A stretch of DNA of 64,000 nt from positions 1 through 64,000 of the forward strand of contig CBDUHN010000003.1 in NCBI GenBank assembly GCA_965367295.1, read 5' to 3'. The position numbers and the translations under genes are program-made. This stretch comes from JAIVHA01 sp965367295. GTDB lineage: Bacteria; Pseudomonadota; Gammaproteobacteria; DSM-19610. Under the pieces are notes generated by a model, which was given only the letters and a program-made list of their open reading frames with translations, had not been told where the DNA came from and did not search any database. Positions 8,674-17,543 of this stretch are shown here, in pieces; positions within the stretch are counted from its first letter, which is position 1; the number at the start of each line of letters is the position of its first letter.

Positions 8674-10047
8674 TCAGAAGAAGGTGACGCTGACCTGGAA
8701 CAGCCGTTCCACGTCGGGGATATAGCGTTTATCCACCAGGAAGAGAATGACGTGATCCTCGGTCTCGATGACGGTGTTGTGGTGGGCAATGATCACTTCC
8801 TCGCCGCGTACCACGGCGCCAATGGTGGTGCCCGGTGGCAGCTTGATCTCGCCCACCATGCGCCCCACCACCTTGGAGCTGCTGCGATCGCCGTGCGCCA
8901 CAGCCTCGATGGCCTCCGCCGCGCCACGGCGCAGGGAGTGCACGTTCACCACATCACCACGTCGCACATGGGCCAGCAGGCTGCCGATGGTGGCCTGCTG
9001 GGGGGATAGTGCAATATCGATGACGTCGCTCTGCACCAGGTCCACATAGGCAGCACGATTGATCAGCGACATCACCTTGCGGGCGCCGAGGCGCTTGGCA
9101 AGCATGGCCGAGAGGATATTCGCCTCCTCGTCATTGGTCAGGGCGCAGAACACATCGGTATTCTCGATATTCTCTTCCAGCAGCAGTTCACCATCGGCGG
9201 CGTCACCGAGCAGCACGATGCCATGATCCAGCCGCTCCGACAGCCGGCGCGTGGTTTCCGGGTTGCAGTCGATCAGCTTGACCTGGTATTTGGATTCGAT
9301 CGCCTCGGCCAGACGCAGGCCGATGTTGCCACCGCCGGCAATAATGATGCGTTTTACCGGCTTGTCGAGCTTACGCAGTTCACCCATTACCGCACGGATG
9401 TTTTTGGGCGCGGCGAGGAAGAACACCTCGTCATCGGCTTCGATAATCGTATCGCCTTCGGGGATAATGGGGCTGCCACGCCGGAAGATGGCCGCCACTC
9501 GCGCCTCGATGCCCGGCATGTGATCGCGTAATTCGCGTAACTCATGCCCCACCAGCGGCCCGCCATAGACTGCGCGTACCGCCACCAGCTGCACCCGGCC
9601 ATCTGCGAAATCCAGCACCTGTAGCGCGCCGGGATGCTGGATCAGGCGCTGGATATACTCCGTTACCAGTTGCTCGGGGCTGATCAGCACATCGATGGGC
9701 AACGCTTCCTGGGCAAACAACTTGGGGAAGTTCAGGTATTCCACGGCGCGTACGCGGGCAATCTTGATCGGCGTGTGGAACAGCGTGTAGGCCACCTGGC
9801 AGGCAACCATATTGGTTTCATCGCTGTTGGTCACGGCGATGATCATGTCTGCATCCTCAGCCCCCGCGCGGCTCAACACCTCGGGATGTGAGGCCTGACC
9901 GGTCACGGTGCGGATATCCAATCGATCCTGAAGGTCCTGCAACAGGTGCCGACTGACATCCACCAGGGTGATGTCATTGGCCTCACTGGCCAGGTTATGG
10001 GCAACGGATGATCCTACCTGGCCCGCTCCGAGTATGATGATCTTCAT
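8674..10047 (-). CDS. trkA: Trk potassium uptake regulatory subunit TrkA
   Basis: A 457-residue cytoplasmic NAD(H)-binding gating subunit. It has two RCK halves, each with a Rossmann fold and a TrkA-C domain. The nucleotide-binding glycines are IILGAGQVGSSVA at residues 3-15 and IIIAGGGNIGLRLA at about 234-247. It follows ntrX by about 34 bp and is immediately upstream of trkH. The ntrYX-trkAH order is common in gammaproteobacteria. Confidence 0.95.
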   Translation of the reverse strand: MKIIILGAGQVGSSVAHNLASEANDITLVDVSRHLLQDLQDRLDIRTVTGQASHPEVLSRAGAEDADMIIAVTNSDETNMVACQVAYTLFHTPIKIARVRAVEYLNFPKLFAQEALPIDVLISPEQLVTEYIQRLIQHPGALQVLDFADGRVQLVAVRAVYGGPLVGHELRELRDHMPGIEARVAAIFRRGSPIIPEGDTIIEADDEVFFLAAPKNIRAVMGELRKLDKPVKRIIIAGGGNIGLRLAEAIESKYQVKLIDCNPETTRRLSERLDHGIVLLGDAADGELLLEENIENTDVFCALTNDEEANILSAMLAKRLGARKVMSLINRAAYVDLVQSDVIDIALSPQQATIGSLLAHVRRGDVVNVHSLRRGAAEAIEAVAHGDRSSSKVVGRMVGEIKLPPGTTIGAVVRGEEVIIAHHNTVIETEDHVILFLVDKRYIPDVERLFQVSVTFF

Positions 10048-10081
10048 TGAATTCCGGTTTCGTTAGCGAAAGGGACACGCA

Positions 10082-11452
10082 TCATTCACCCCCCTTCTTG
10101 AATTCGATACCCAGCCCACGCAGCTTGCGATACAGGTGGGTACGCTCCATGCCCACACGCTTGGCCAGCTTGCCGACACTACCGCCGACCTCCTGCAGCT
10201 GATGGGCGAGATACTGCTTTTCAAACTGCTCGCGCGCCTCGCGCAGCGGCATGTCATAGGCGAGGCTCTCCACGGCCGCCGCCTCCGTGCGCAACAGCTG
10301 GCTGCTCACGGCCGCATCCACCTCCTGCACATCCACGGTATCGCTGTTGCCCAGAATCAGCAGGCGCTGCACCAGGTTCTTCAACTCCCGCACATTACCC
10401 GGCCAGCTGTAATGACGCAGCCGGTTCTGCGCAGCAACGCTGAACTGTCGATAGGGCAGGCTTTCATGGGAGACGTAATAATCAGTGTAGAAATTGAGCA
10501 GTTCCGGCACATCCTCACAGTGTTCGCGCAGCGGCGGGATGTGCAGTGGTACCACGTTGAGATGATAATAGAGGTCTTCCCGAAAACGCCCGGCCCGCAC
10601 CTCTTCCTCCAGGTTGCGGTGCGTGCTGGCGATGATGCGCAGATCCACCTGTACCGGCGCCGTACCACCGACCCGCAGAAAGGAATGGTTCTGCAACACG
10701 CTCAGCAGACGACCCTGGGTCTGGGTGTCCATATCAGCAATGTCACCGAGATAGAGGGTGCCGCCGTTGGCCTGCTCGAAACGGCCGTAATGCAGCTCCT
10801 CGCCCTCTTCGCTGCCAAACAGCTCCACCGTGGAATTCTCGTGCGACAGCGAGCCCACTGCCGCTTCGATAAAGGGCCCGCTGCGGCGCTGACTGTGCTC
10901 GTGGATGTAACGGGCAAAGACCTTCTTGCCGGTTCCGGGCTCGCCGCTGACCAACACCCAGGTATCGTGCTGGGCGATACGCAAGGCCTGCTCACGCAGC
11001 GGCTGCATGACCGCACTCTTGCCCACGGGTTCGGCCAGGGGCTGGATGCGGTTGCGCAGTCCGATATTCTCCCGCGCCAGCCGGTCGCTCTCCAGCGCAC
11101 GTTCCACCGTCAGCAACAGCTTGGCCAGGGAGATGGGCTTCTCGATGAAGTCATAAGCGCCGAGCCGCGTCGCCTCAACGGCGGTCTCCACCGTGCCATG
11201 CCCGGACATGACGATCACCGGGCAGGGCAGGCCACCGCCCTCGGACCATTCACGCAACAGGGAGATACCATCGACATCCTTCATCCAGATGTCGAGCAGA
11301 ATAAGATCGGGACGGCGGGTGCGGCGGGCCTGGCGCGCAGTTTCACCGCTGTCGGCAACGGCAACGTCATAACCCTCATCCTGCAGAATCTCCTGAACGG
11401 TGCTGCGGATATCCGGTTCGTCGTCCACCACCAGAATGTGGCTGGCCGTCAT
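10082..11452 (-). CDS. ntrX: NtrX-type response regulator with a degenerate AAA+ domain
   Basis: A 456-residue NtrC-family regulator and partner of NtrY. The receiver domain (1-120) has D54 as phospho-acceptor and K105. The AAA+ domain keeps Walker A (GEPGTGKK, 170-177). However, the segment that normally holds GAFTGA reads LFGSEEGEELHYGRFEQ (211-227), so the sigma-54 contact loop is missing. Walker B reads TLYLGDI (232-238) instead of the usual LDEI. The C-terminus is a Fis-type helix-turn-helix (VGKLAKRVGMERTHLYRKL). It should bind DNA and respond to phosphorylation, but classical sigma-54 activation looks unlikely. It has its own promoter in the 189-bp gap after ntrY. Confidence 0.92.
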   Translation of the reverse strand: MTASHILVVDDEPDIRSTVQEILQDEGYDVAVADSGETARQARRTRRPDLILLDIWMKDVDGISLLREWSEGGGLPCPVIVMSGHGTVETAVEATRLGAYDFIEKPISLAKLLLTVERALESDRLARENIGLRNRIQPLAEPVGKSAVMQPLREQALRIAQHDTWVLVSGEPGTGKKVFARYIHEHSQRRSGPFIEAAVGSLSHENSTVELFGSEEGEELHYGRFEQANGGTLYLGDIADMDTQTQGRLLSVLQNHSFLRVGGTAPVQVDLRIIASTHRNLEEEVRAGRFREDLYYHLNVVPLHIPPLREHCEDVPELLNFYTDYYVSHESLPYRQFSVAAQNRLRHYSWPGNVRELKNLVQRLLILGNSDTVDVQEVDAAVSSQLLRTEAAAVESLAYDMPLREAREQFEKQYLAHQLQEVGGSVGKLAKRVGMERTHLYRKLRGLGIEFKKGGE

Positions 11453-11611
11453 AGTGAAGTGGTTGCCTCGTTAGGGTGCGAGCGCCTGGCGCGCATTCGT
11501 ATGCTTAGCGGATAGTGCGTTTGGGGCAGCTTACCTGATCCATTGCTATACGTCGTACTGAATTAGACGAACCGGCAGCTGGCCTCGCGGCCTCCAGTCA
11601 GTGTAGCGCGC

Positions 11612-11617
11612 ATTATA
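11612..11617 (-). promoter_or_regulatory. -10 element of an internal promoter for ntrX
   Basis: A perfect TATAAT on the minus strand between ntrY and ntrX implies a transcript with a leader of about 150 nt. The -35 is weak. The leader holds a GGCCGCGAGGCC palindrome. Confidence 0.5.
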
Positions 11618-11641
11618 GCCCAGGCGCAGGACCGGTTGACA

Positions 11642-13831
11642 CTAGCTGCCGGTCTCTTCCCGTCTGGCCACGGCCTGCAGACGCACCCGCAAGCGCGCAC
11701 CACCATTATCATTGGGTTCCGCCTGAATCACCCCACCATGTTCCTCGACGATCTTCTTGACGATCGCCAGCCCCAGCCCGGTCCCACGCGGCTTGGTGGT
11801 GACATAGGGCTCGAACAGATGCTCCAGTACCTCGGCGGCAAACCCCGGTCCATTATCCTCCACCACCAGGTCCACGTACTCCACACCGGGCTGCTGCACC
11901 CGGTGAGTGGATACATGGACTTCCGGCGCCGGTACATGGGCGCAGGCCTCCAGAGCATTCTTGATCAGGTTATGCAGCACCTGGCGCAGGCGCCCGGCAT
12001 CCGCCTCCACCAGCAGTCGTGCCGCATCACTATGGAAGCTCAGCTTCGCAACGCTGGTGGTACCACGGTACAGATCCAGCACCTCCTGCACCAGGCGATT
12101 GAGCTCCAGCTGTTCCAGCTGAATCTGCGGTGCACGGGCGTAGTCGGAAAAGGCGTTGACCATTTCCTTCATGGTCTCCACCTGCTGCACAATGGTGTGG
12201 GTGGCGCGATCCAGTACCTCGGCATCCTCGCCGGACAGGACGCCCAGGTAGCGGCGCCGCAGGCGTTCCGCAGAGAGCTGGATCGGCGTCAGCGGATTCT
12301 TGATTTCGTGGGCCAGGCGGCGCGCCACCTCACCCCAGGCCGCATCGCGCTGGGCCTGCAGCAGGGCGGTGACATCATCAAATACGATGACATGGCCATC
12401 CCCTACGCCCTCGCCGCCCGGTAGCCCGGCACCACGGCACATCAACACCCGGCGGCCACTCAGCCCCATCAGCGCCACCTGTTCCTGCCATTCCTGCGGC
12501 AACTGCTGGGCATGCTGCTGGACCACATCGAGAAACGGCTGCAGGAATTCATGTTCCCGGGCGACTTCCTGCAGGGGATGCCCCTGGTAGGCCAGCATGT
12601 CGATGCCCAGGATCTGCGCCGCCGATTCGTTCACCGTGCGCACCCGCTGCTCCGCACCCAGGCTCATCACCCCTGAGGACAGGCTGCCCAGCACCGTCTC
12701 CAGGTAGGCACGCTGTCCTTCCACCTGGCGCTGGCTGCGACTGGCCTGATCGCGCGCCTTGGCAATGCGCCGGGTCATGTCATTGAAGGACTGCACCAGG
12801 AAACCGAGTTCATCTTCACCGGCCACCGGCAGGCGCTTACCGTAATCCCCGTCGGCCACGGCCCGGGTGCCTTCCGCCAGGTCGGCGATCGGCGCTACCA
12901 GCCGGCGCGCCGAGTAGAACGCCGCCCACACCGCGGACAGCAGGCTCATCATCAGCACCAGCGACAGGGTCAGGGTATAGCTGTACTTGAGCGGCTGGCG
13001 CAGGTAGGCCAGCTCCTTGTAGCGGGCGAACTCGTTCTGCACCGTCTCGGCCAGATCGCTGAGCCGGTCCGGCATACCGTACAGGGCCTGCAGCAGGTAG
13101 ACATCGGTATCCGGCTTGCCGATACGCATGGGCACCACGGCCCGGATATAGATGTTGTCGTCGATGGGATCGAGACTCACGAAGGATTGCCAGGCATTCA
13201 GCGGCAAGCGCATTTCGTCTGCTGGCCGCAGCGGCACGATGGCGGTGGGGTCGACACTGCTGGAGGCGATGATACGCCCATCACTGCCGGTAACCGACAG
13301 CTCCACCGCACCGCTGCGCACCCGCAGGTCATAGAGTCCCAGGGGGATCAGCGCCGGTGATTCCTCGCTCAGTTCACTGGCCAGCCGCTCGGTAATCTTC
13401 AGCCGTTCCCGCAGGCGCACATCCAACGCCGAACGACTCAGTTCCAGCGCGCTTTCCAGGGCCTGTTCGATGCGTACGTCAAACCAGCTGTCCAGCCCGC
13501 GGTGCAGAAACTGCAGCGAGAAGTAATACACGATACTCACCGGCACCACCGCCAGCACCACGAACATCACCACCAGGCGTCGCGTCAATCGCGCCCCCGG
13601 CACGTGCCGGCGCGCCTGCCCCATGAGCCAGAACAGATTGGTGCCGATGAGCGCCACCAGCACAACCAGCCCCAGGGCGTTGATCAGCAACAGCCAGGTA
13701 TAGAGTTGGCCAAAGCGCTCTGAATTGTGGGTGGCGTTGCTCATGAAGCTGAGCGACACCAGCAGCAGCACAAACAGGCTCAGCATGGGCCATATGCCCA
13801 GGCGCCAGCGTTTTACGGCTCCAGCGGCCAT
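11642..13831 (-). CDS. ntrY: NtrY-type membrane sensor histidine kinase
   Basis: A sensor kinase of about 730 residues, paired with NtrX. Several N-terminal membrane helices (about residues 10-100) flank a variable sensor region. Another helix near 290 leads to HAMP (about 310-365), PAS (about 380-480), the H-box RLAHEIKNPLTPIQLSAERL (phospho-His near residue 507) and a HATPase domain with VEDNGPGFAA and GTGLGLAIVKKI. The input signal is unknown; NtrY proteins are linked to nitrogen, redox or envelope cues. The ATG at 13831 follows a GTG at 13840; either may be used. It overlaps the DUF4390 gene stop, so coupling is likely. Confidence 0.93.
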   Translation of the reverse strand: MAAGAVKRWRLGIWPMLSLFVLLLVSLSFMSNATHNSERFGQLYTWLLLINALGLVVLVALIGTNLFWLMGQARRHVPGARLTRRLVVMFVVLAVVPVSIVYYFSLQFLHRGLDSWFDVRIEQALESALELSRSALDVRLRERLKITERLASELSEESPALIPLGLYDLRVRSGAVELSVTGSDGRIIASSSVDPTAIVPLRPADEMRLPLNAWQSFVSLDPIDDNIYIRAVVPMRIGKPDTDVYLLQALYGMPDRLSDLAETVQNEFARYKELAYLRQPLKYSYTLTLSLVLMMSLLSAVWAAFYSARRLVAPIADLAEGTRAVADGDYGKRLPVAGEDELGFLVQSFNDMTRRIAKARDQASRSQRQVEGQRAYLETVLGSLSSGVMSLGAEQRVRTVNESAAQILGIDMLAYQGHPLQEVAREHEFLQPFLDVVQQHAQQLPQEWQEQVALMGLSGRRVLMCRGAGLPGGEGVGDGHVIVFDDVTALLQAQRDAAWGEVARRLAHEIKNPLTPIQLSAERLRRRYLGVLSGEDAEVLDRATHTIVQQVETMKEMVNAFSDYARAPQIQLEQLELNRLVQEVLDLYRGTTSVAKLSFHSDAARLLVEADAGRLRQVLHNLIKNALEACAHVPAPEVHVSTHRVQQPGVEYVDLVVEDNGPGFAAEVLEHLFEPYVTTKPRGTGLGLAIVKKIVEEHGGVIQAEPNDNGGARLRVRLQAVARREETGS

Positions 13832-14454
13832 GTGTACCACTCACTGTTGACCCCCCAGCCGGAGGACAGGTAGGCCCACAGCCGGATGGGCGTGGGCAGT
13901 TCTTCGATATCGAGGTCGGCGCGCAGCCGCACCTGGTAGTGGCCGCCCGTGGCCAGCAGTCGTGCGTCAATCAGCGGCAGATCGTAGAGCGTGCCGATGG
14001 CATGCAGTGCCTCACCAAGACGATTGAAGCTTTGCTGCACCCCGGTATTGAAACTCAGCACCAGGTAGCGCTGACTCAGGGCGTGGTAGCGCAACTGATA
14101 GCGCTGCCGCAACTGGGCCACGGTCTCGCTCCACAACCATTCGCGTTGCTGCAGCACCTGAATCTGCAGCTCCAGTACCAGTGGCACGCCGTGCAGCAAT
14201 GCCTCCAGCGCCTGGTCGCCCAGTTGGTAATCCACCTGCGCGCTGACCCGGTACACCCCGTCCACCAGCAGACTGCGCGCCTCGTGCACCTTGAAGTAGC
14301 TGTCTTCCCGGGCCTCGGTCTGGGCCTGTACCGCCGCGCCACACAGCCCGGCGAACAGGCATACCCAGCACACCAGCCACGGGTTCCGCCGCCTTGCTGC
14401 GCCGCTTATTCCCACGCTAGGCCCGCTTTTGAATACACGCGAAATAGAATCCAT
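13813..14454 (-). CDS. DUF4390 domain exported protein
   Basis: About 213 residues, recognised as the DUF4390 protein that sits between rsmB and ntrY in many gammaproteobacteria. An Arg-rich n-region (ARRRNP) is followed by a hydrophobic core and an AVQAQ cleavage site near residue 45. A beta-rich mature domain follows (VYRVSAQVDYQLGDQALEAL, FNRLGEALHAIGTL, YDLPLIDA). Function is unknown; its constant position beside ntrY suggests a periplasmic role in NtrY sensing, which is inference. The start at 14454 overlaps the rsmB end by 38 bp; the longer frame to 14613 lies inside rsmB and is rejected. Confidence 0.8.
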   Translation of the reverse strand: MDSISRVFKSGPSVGISGAARRRNPWLVCWVCLFAGLCGAAVQAQTEAREDSYFKVHEARSLLVDGVYRVSAQVDYQLGDQALEALLHGVPLVLELQIQVLQQREWLWSETVAQLRQRYQLRYHALSQRYLVLSFNTGVQQSFNRLGEALHAIGTLYDLPLIDARLLATGGHYQVRLRADLDIEELPTPIRLWAYLSSGWGVNSEWYTWPLEP

Positions 14455-15745
14455 CCAGACCCTGCTCTCCCGGGAGGAGTTGACGACCCACGGTACAGGC
14501 ATGCCCCCACCCGGCCGTGATGGGCAGTTCCTGTGCATCGGTATGAGATTGCAGAAACGTGGCCACCTGATCCGTGTTTTCGGCCCGCAGCACCGAACAG
14601 GTACAGTAAACAAACCGGCCGCCGGGCACCAGCAGGGGCCACAGCGCCGTCAGCAAACGCCGTTGCCGCTCCACCAGGCCGACCACATCCGCGACCGTGC
14701 GCAGACGCTTGATATCCGGGTGACGCCGGATCACGCCGGTGGCGCTACAGGGGGCGTCGAGCAGGATGCGATCGAAGGGCACACCGTCCCACCAGTCCGC
14801 GGGTTCGCTCGCATCCGCGGCGATCAGGCCGGCCTGCAGCCCGAGTCGTTCCAGATTTTCCTCCACCCGCTGCAACCGCACCGGATCCTGATCCAGCGCC
14901 CAGAGCTCACCGAGTGCAGGGGTGCGCTCGAGGATATGGCAGGTCTTGCCTCCCGGCGCGGCGCACGCATCCAGCACCCGCATGCCGGCCTGCACATCCA
15001 GCAGCTGCGGGGCCAGTTGCGCGGCACCGTCCTGCACCGATACATCACCCTGCGCGAAGCCCGGTAACTGTTCCACCGGTAGTGGTGCCTCCAGTACCAG
15101 ACCCTGTTCCGTGGCGCCAATGAGGTCCGCCGCAATGCCGGCCTGATGCAAACGCTCCAGATACGCAGCACGATCCTGATGGCCGGCATTGACGCGCAGC
15201 CCCATGGGCGGGCGCTGGTTATTGGCCACGGCGATGGCCTGCCAGTGTTCGGGCCAGTCGGCCCGCAGCCGTTTCAGCAACCAGTTGGGATGGGCATAGC
15301 GACTGCCCTCCTTCTGATCCAGCCTGGCCTCAAGGGTTTCCCGCTGGCGCTGGAAGTTGCGCAACACGGCATTGACCAGCTTGACCGCCCAGACCTTATC
15401 CAGTTGCCGGGCTGCCTCCACGGTATCGTGCACGATGCCGTGGGGAGCCAGCGACAGATAGGCGAGCTGATACAGCCCCACCAGCAACAGCACCTGCAGA
15501 TCGCGGTCCTTGTCCTTGAGCGGTTTTTGCAGCAACTGATCCAGCAACGCCTCTAGGCGCGGATACCAGCGCAGCACACCGTAGCTCAATTCCTGTACCA
15601 GGCCGCGATCACGGTCCTGTGCCTGGGACAGGATGGCTGGCAATACGGCGCTCAGCGAACGCCCCTCGGCCACCACCTCGGTAACGGCCAGGGCCGCGAG
15701 GGCACGGGCATTACGCTTCATGGACACAGGCGCCGCTGGCGTCAT
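14417..15745 (-). CDS. rsmB: 16S rRNA (cytosine-967 C5) methyltransferase RsmB
   Basis: A 442-residue enzyme. The N-terminal NusB-like RNA-binding domain (about 1-140) is followed by a RsmB/NOP methyltransferase domain. SAM motif I is DACAAPGGKTCHILE, and the catalytic cysteine lies in DAPCSATGVIRRHPDIK. It methylates C967 of 16S rRNA using S-adenosylmethionine. The start ATG at 15745 overlaps the fmt stop codon as ATGA, so translation is coupled. The order def-fmt-rsmB is conserved in proteobacteria. Confidence 0.95.
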   Translation of the reverse strand: MTPAAPVSMKRNARALAALAVTEVVAEGRSLSAVLPAILSQAQDRDRGLVQELSYGVLRWYPRLEALLDQLLQKPLKDKDRDLQVLLLVGLYQLAYLSLAPHGIVHDTVEAARQLDKVWAVKLVNAVLRNFQRQRETLEARLDQKEGSRYAHPNWLLKRLRADWPEHWQAIAVANNQRPPMGLRVNAGHQDRAAYLERLHQAGIAADLIGATEQGLVLEAPLPVEQLPGFAQGDVSVQDGAAQLAPQLLDVQAGMRVLDACAAPGGKTCHILERTPALGELWALDQDPVRLQRVEENLERLGLQAGLIAADASEPADWWDGVPFDRILLDAPCSATGVIRRHPDIKRLRTVADVVGLVERQRRLLTALWPLLVPGGRFVYCTCSVLRAENTDQVATFLQSHTDAQELPITAGWGHACTVGRQLLPGEQGLDGFYFACIQKRA

Positions 15746-16671
15746 TCACCAAACCGGACTCCGCTGAGATTGTTGGCATTGAGGAAATCCGCCACCCCCA
15801 TGGGACGTTTGCCCGGCATCTGTATCTCCAGCAGGCGCAGTACCCCCTCGCCACAGGCCACATCGATGCCGTCCCTGTCGGCAGCCAGAACCGTGCCAGG
15901 CGCGGCCTGATGTGCGCCGGAACCCACACGGCTGCGCCACACCCGCAGCACCTTGCCACCATAACGGGTCTGCGCCACCGGCCAGGCATTGAAGGCGCGC
16001 ACCTGGCGATCCAGCTCCACGGCACTGCGGGTCCAGTCCAGCTCCGCTTCGGCCTTATCCAGCTTGCGGGCGTAATTGGCCAGTGCATCGTCCTGCGGCT
16101 CCGCCTGGATGCGGTCTGCCAGAATGGCATCCAGGTGTTCTGCCAGCAGCTGCGCGCCCATGGCCGACAGGCGATCATGCAGGGTGCTACCGGTGTCATC
16201 CCCATGGATCGGGCACGCCGCCCGGGCCAGCATGGCCCCGGTATCCAGGCCCACATCCATCTGCATCAGGGTAACACCGGTTTGCGTATCACCCGCCAGG
16301 ATGGCGCGCTGGATAGGGGCCGCTCCGCGCCAGCGCGGCAACAACGAGGCATGCACATTGACACAGCCCCGGCTGGGGATATCGAGAATCGCCTTGGGCA
16401 GCAGCAAGCCATAGGCCACCACCACCAGCAGATCCGGCTGCAGATCCGCCATCACCCGCTGGTCCTCGACCTCCTTCAGGGTACGCGGCTGATAAACCGG
16501 AATATCATGGGCCAGCGCCAGTTCCTTCACCGGGCTGGCCCGCAGCTGGCGGCCGCGCCCGGCGGGCCGGTCCGGCTGGGTATAGACGGCAATGACCTCG
16601 TGGGTACTGTCGAGCAGTGCCTGCAGCACAGGCACGGAGAATTCAGGGGTACCGGCAAATACGATCTTCAT
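15742..16671 (-). CDS. fmt: Methionyl-tRNA formyltransferase
   Basis: About 309 residues. It formylates initiator Met-tRNA with 10-formyl-tetrahydrofolate. The start is MKIVFAGTPEFSV at 16671, with AAGGA 6 nt upstream; the frame continues upstream to 16755 without family resemblance. Catalytic-site sequences include NVHASLLPRWRGAAPIQRA and TGVTLMQMDVGLDTG. The C-terminal OB-like domain runs from about residue 205. It lies downstream of def and couples to rsmB by an ATGA overlap. Confidence 0.95.
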   Translation of the reverse strand: MKIVFAGTPEFSVPVLQALLDSTHEVIAVYTQPDRPAGRGRQLRASPVKELALAHDIPVYQPRTLKEVEDQRVMADLQPDLLVVVAYGLLLPKAILDIPSRGCVNVHASLLPRWRGAAPIQRAILAGDTQTGVTLMQMDVGLDTGAMLARAACPIHGDDTGSTLHDRLSAMGAQLLAEHLDAILADRIQAEPQDDALANYARKLDKAEAELDWTRSAVELDRQVRAFNAWPVAQTRYGGKVLRVWRSRVGSGAHQAAPGTVLAADRDGIDVACGEGVLRLLEIQMPGKRPMGVADFLNANNLSGVRFGE

Positions 16672-16799
16672 GGACATTCCTTCGGGCAGTGACCGTGAAG
16701 GATACCCGCCGGTCGTTGGGATGCAATGTTCAGGGCAGGAAAACCCTTGGTTCACACCAAAGACGCCTTTTCAAAGCGTTCGGGCGCCCCGGGTATTCG

Positions 16800-17339
16800 T
16801 CAGATCACCGGTTCGGCATGCCGGGCAGGGGCGGGGCTGGTGTGATTACGAGCCTGCTTTTCCAGCTTCTTGCGAATGCGCTGGCGTTTTAGCGAGGACA
16901 GATAATCCACGAACAGCTTGCCGTCGAGGTGATCGATCTCGTGCTGGATACACACGGCGAGCAGACCATCGGCATCCATTTCGAAGGGATTGCCATCCCG
17001 GTCGAGGGCCTTCACCTTCACATTGTCGGCCCGCTGGACCTTTTCATAGAAGCCCGGCACGGACAGACAACCCTCCTCCATCTCCTCGATTCCGTCGCGA
17101 GCGACGATCTCGGGATTGATAAAACATAAAGGTTGGTCCTTTTCCTCCGATACATCGATGACGAGCACTCGCTTGGCGACATCCACCTGGGTGGCGGCCA
17201 GACCAATGCCGGGAGCCTGATACATGGTTTCCAGCATGTCATCCAGCAAGCGGCGGATAGTGTCGTCCACCTGCGCCACGGGCTTTGCCACGTTGCGCAA
17301 ACGGGGATCGGGAAAATGCAGAATATTCAGAATGGCCAT
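16800..17339 (-). CDS. def: Peptide deformylase
   Basis: A 179-residue metalloenzyme that removes the N-formyl group from new proteins. All three family motifs are intact: GIGLAATQ (44-51), EGCLSVPG with the metal-binding C91, and QHEIDH with H133 and H137 and catalytic E134. The start at 17339 (MAILNILHFPDPRLR) matches the family; the ORF upstream to 17363 is not needed. It is the first gene of the def-fmt-rsmB run and divergent from the LysM gene. Confidence 0.96.
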   Translation of the reverse strand: MAILNILHFPDPRLRNVAKPVAQVDDTIRRLLDDMLETMYQAPGIGLAATQVDVAKRVLVIDVSEEKDQPLCFINPEIVARDGIEEMEEGCLSVPGFYEKVQRADNVKVKALDRDGNPFEMDADGLLAVCIQHEIDHLDGKLFVDYLSSLKRQRIRKKLEKQARNHTSPAPARHAEPVI

Positions 17340-17426
17340 GTGAACGTCATCACGAATTCGCAAAAGAATACACTATATACTCTAACACAATGATCATACT
17401 GGGTTTCGATGGGCGGATGCCACACT

Positions 17427-17454
17427 TTGTACTGTACGGTTTTTCCGCTACACT
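17427..17454 (+). promoter_or_regulatory. Candidate promoter for the LysM-dprA-smg run
   Basis: TTGTAC at 17427-17432, a 16-nt spacer, and TACACT at 17449-17454. The leader that follows holds a perfect CGGCCC/GGGCCG hairpin at 17494-17508 without a T-run. Confidence 0.4.
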
Positions 17455-17543
17455 CGCCCCCAGCATGCAGGAATACAACGAGTTATAAGGATACGGCCCT
17501 CCGGGCCGCACCATAACAACCGAACGATTGAAAGGGACGCCCT

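Noticed and set aside
7177..9009. Long plus-strand open frame (610 codons)
   Set aside because: It is antisense to trkH, trkA and the methyltransferase gene, whose motifs are unmistakable; composition is His/Gln-rich as expected of a shadow frame.
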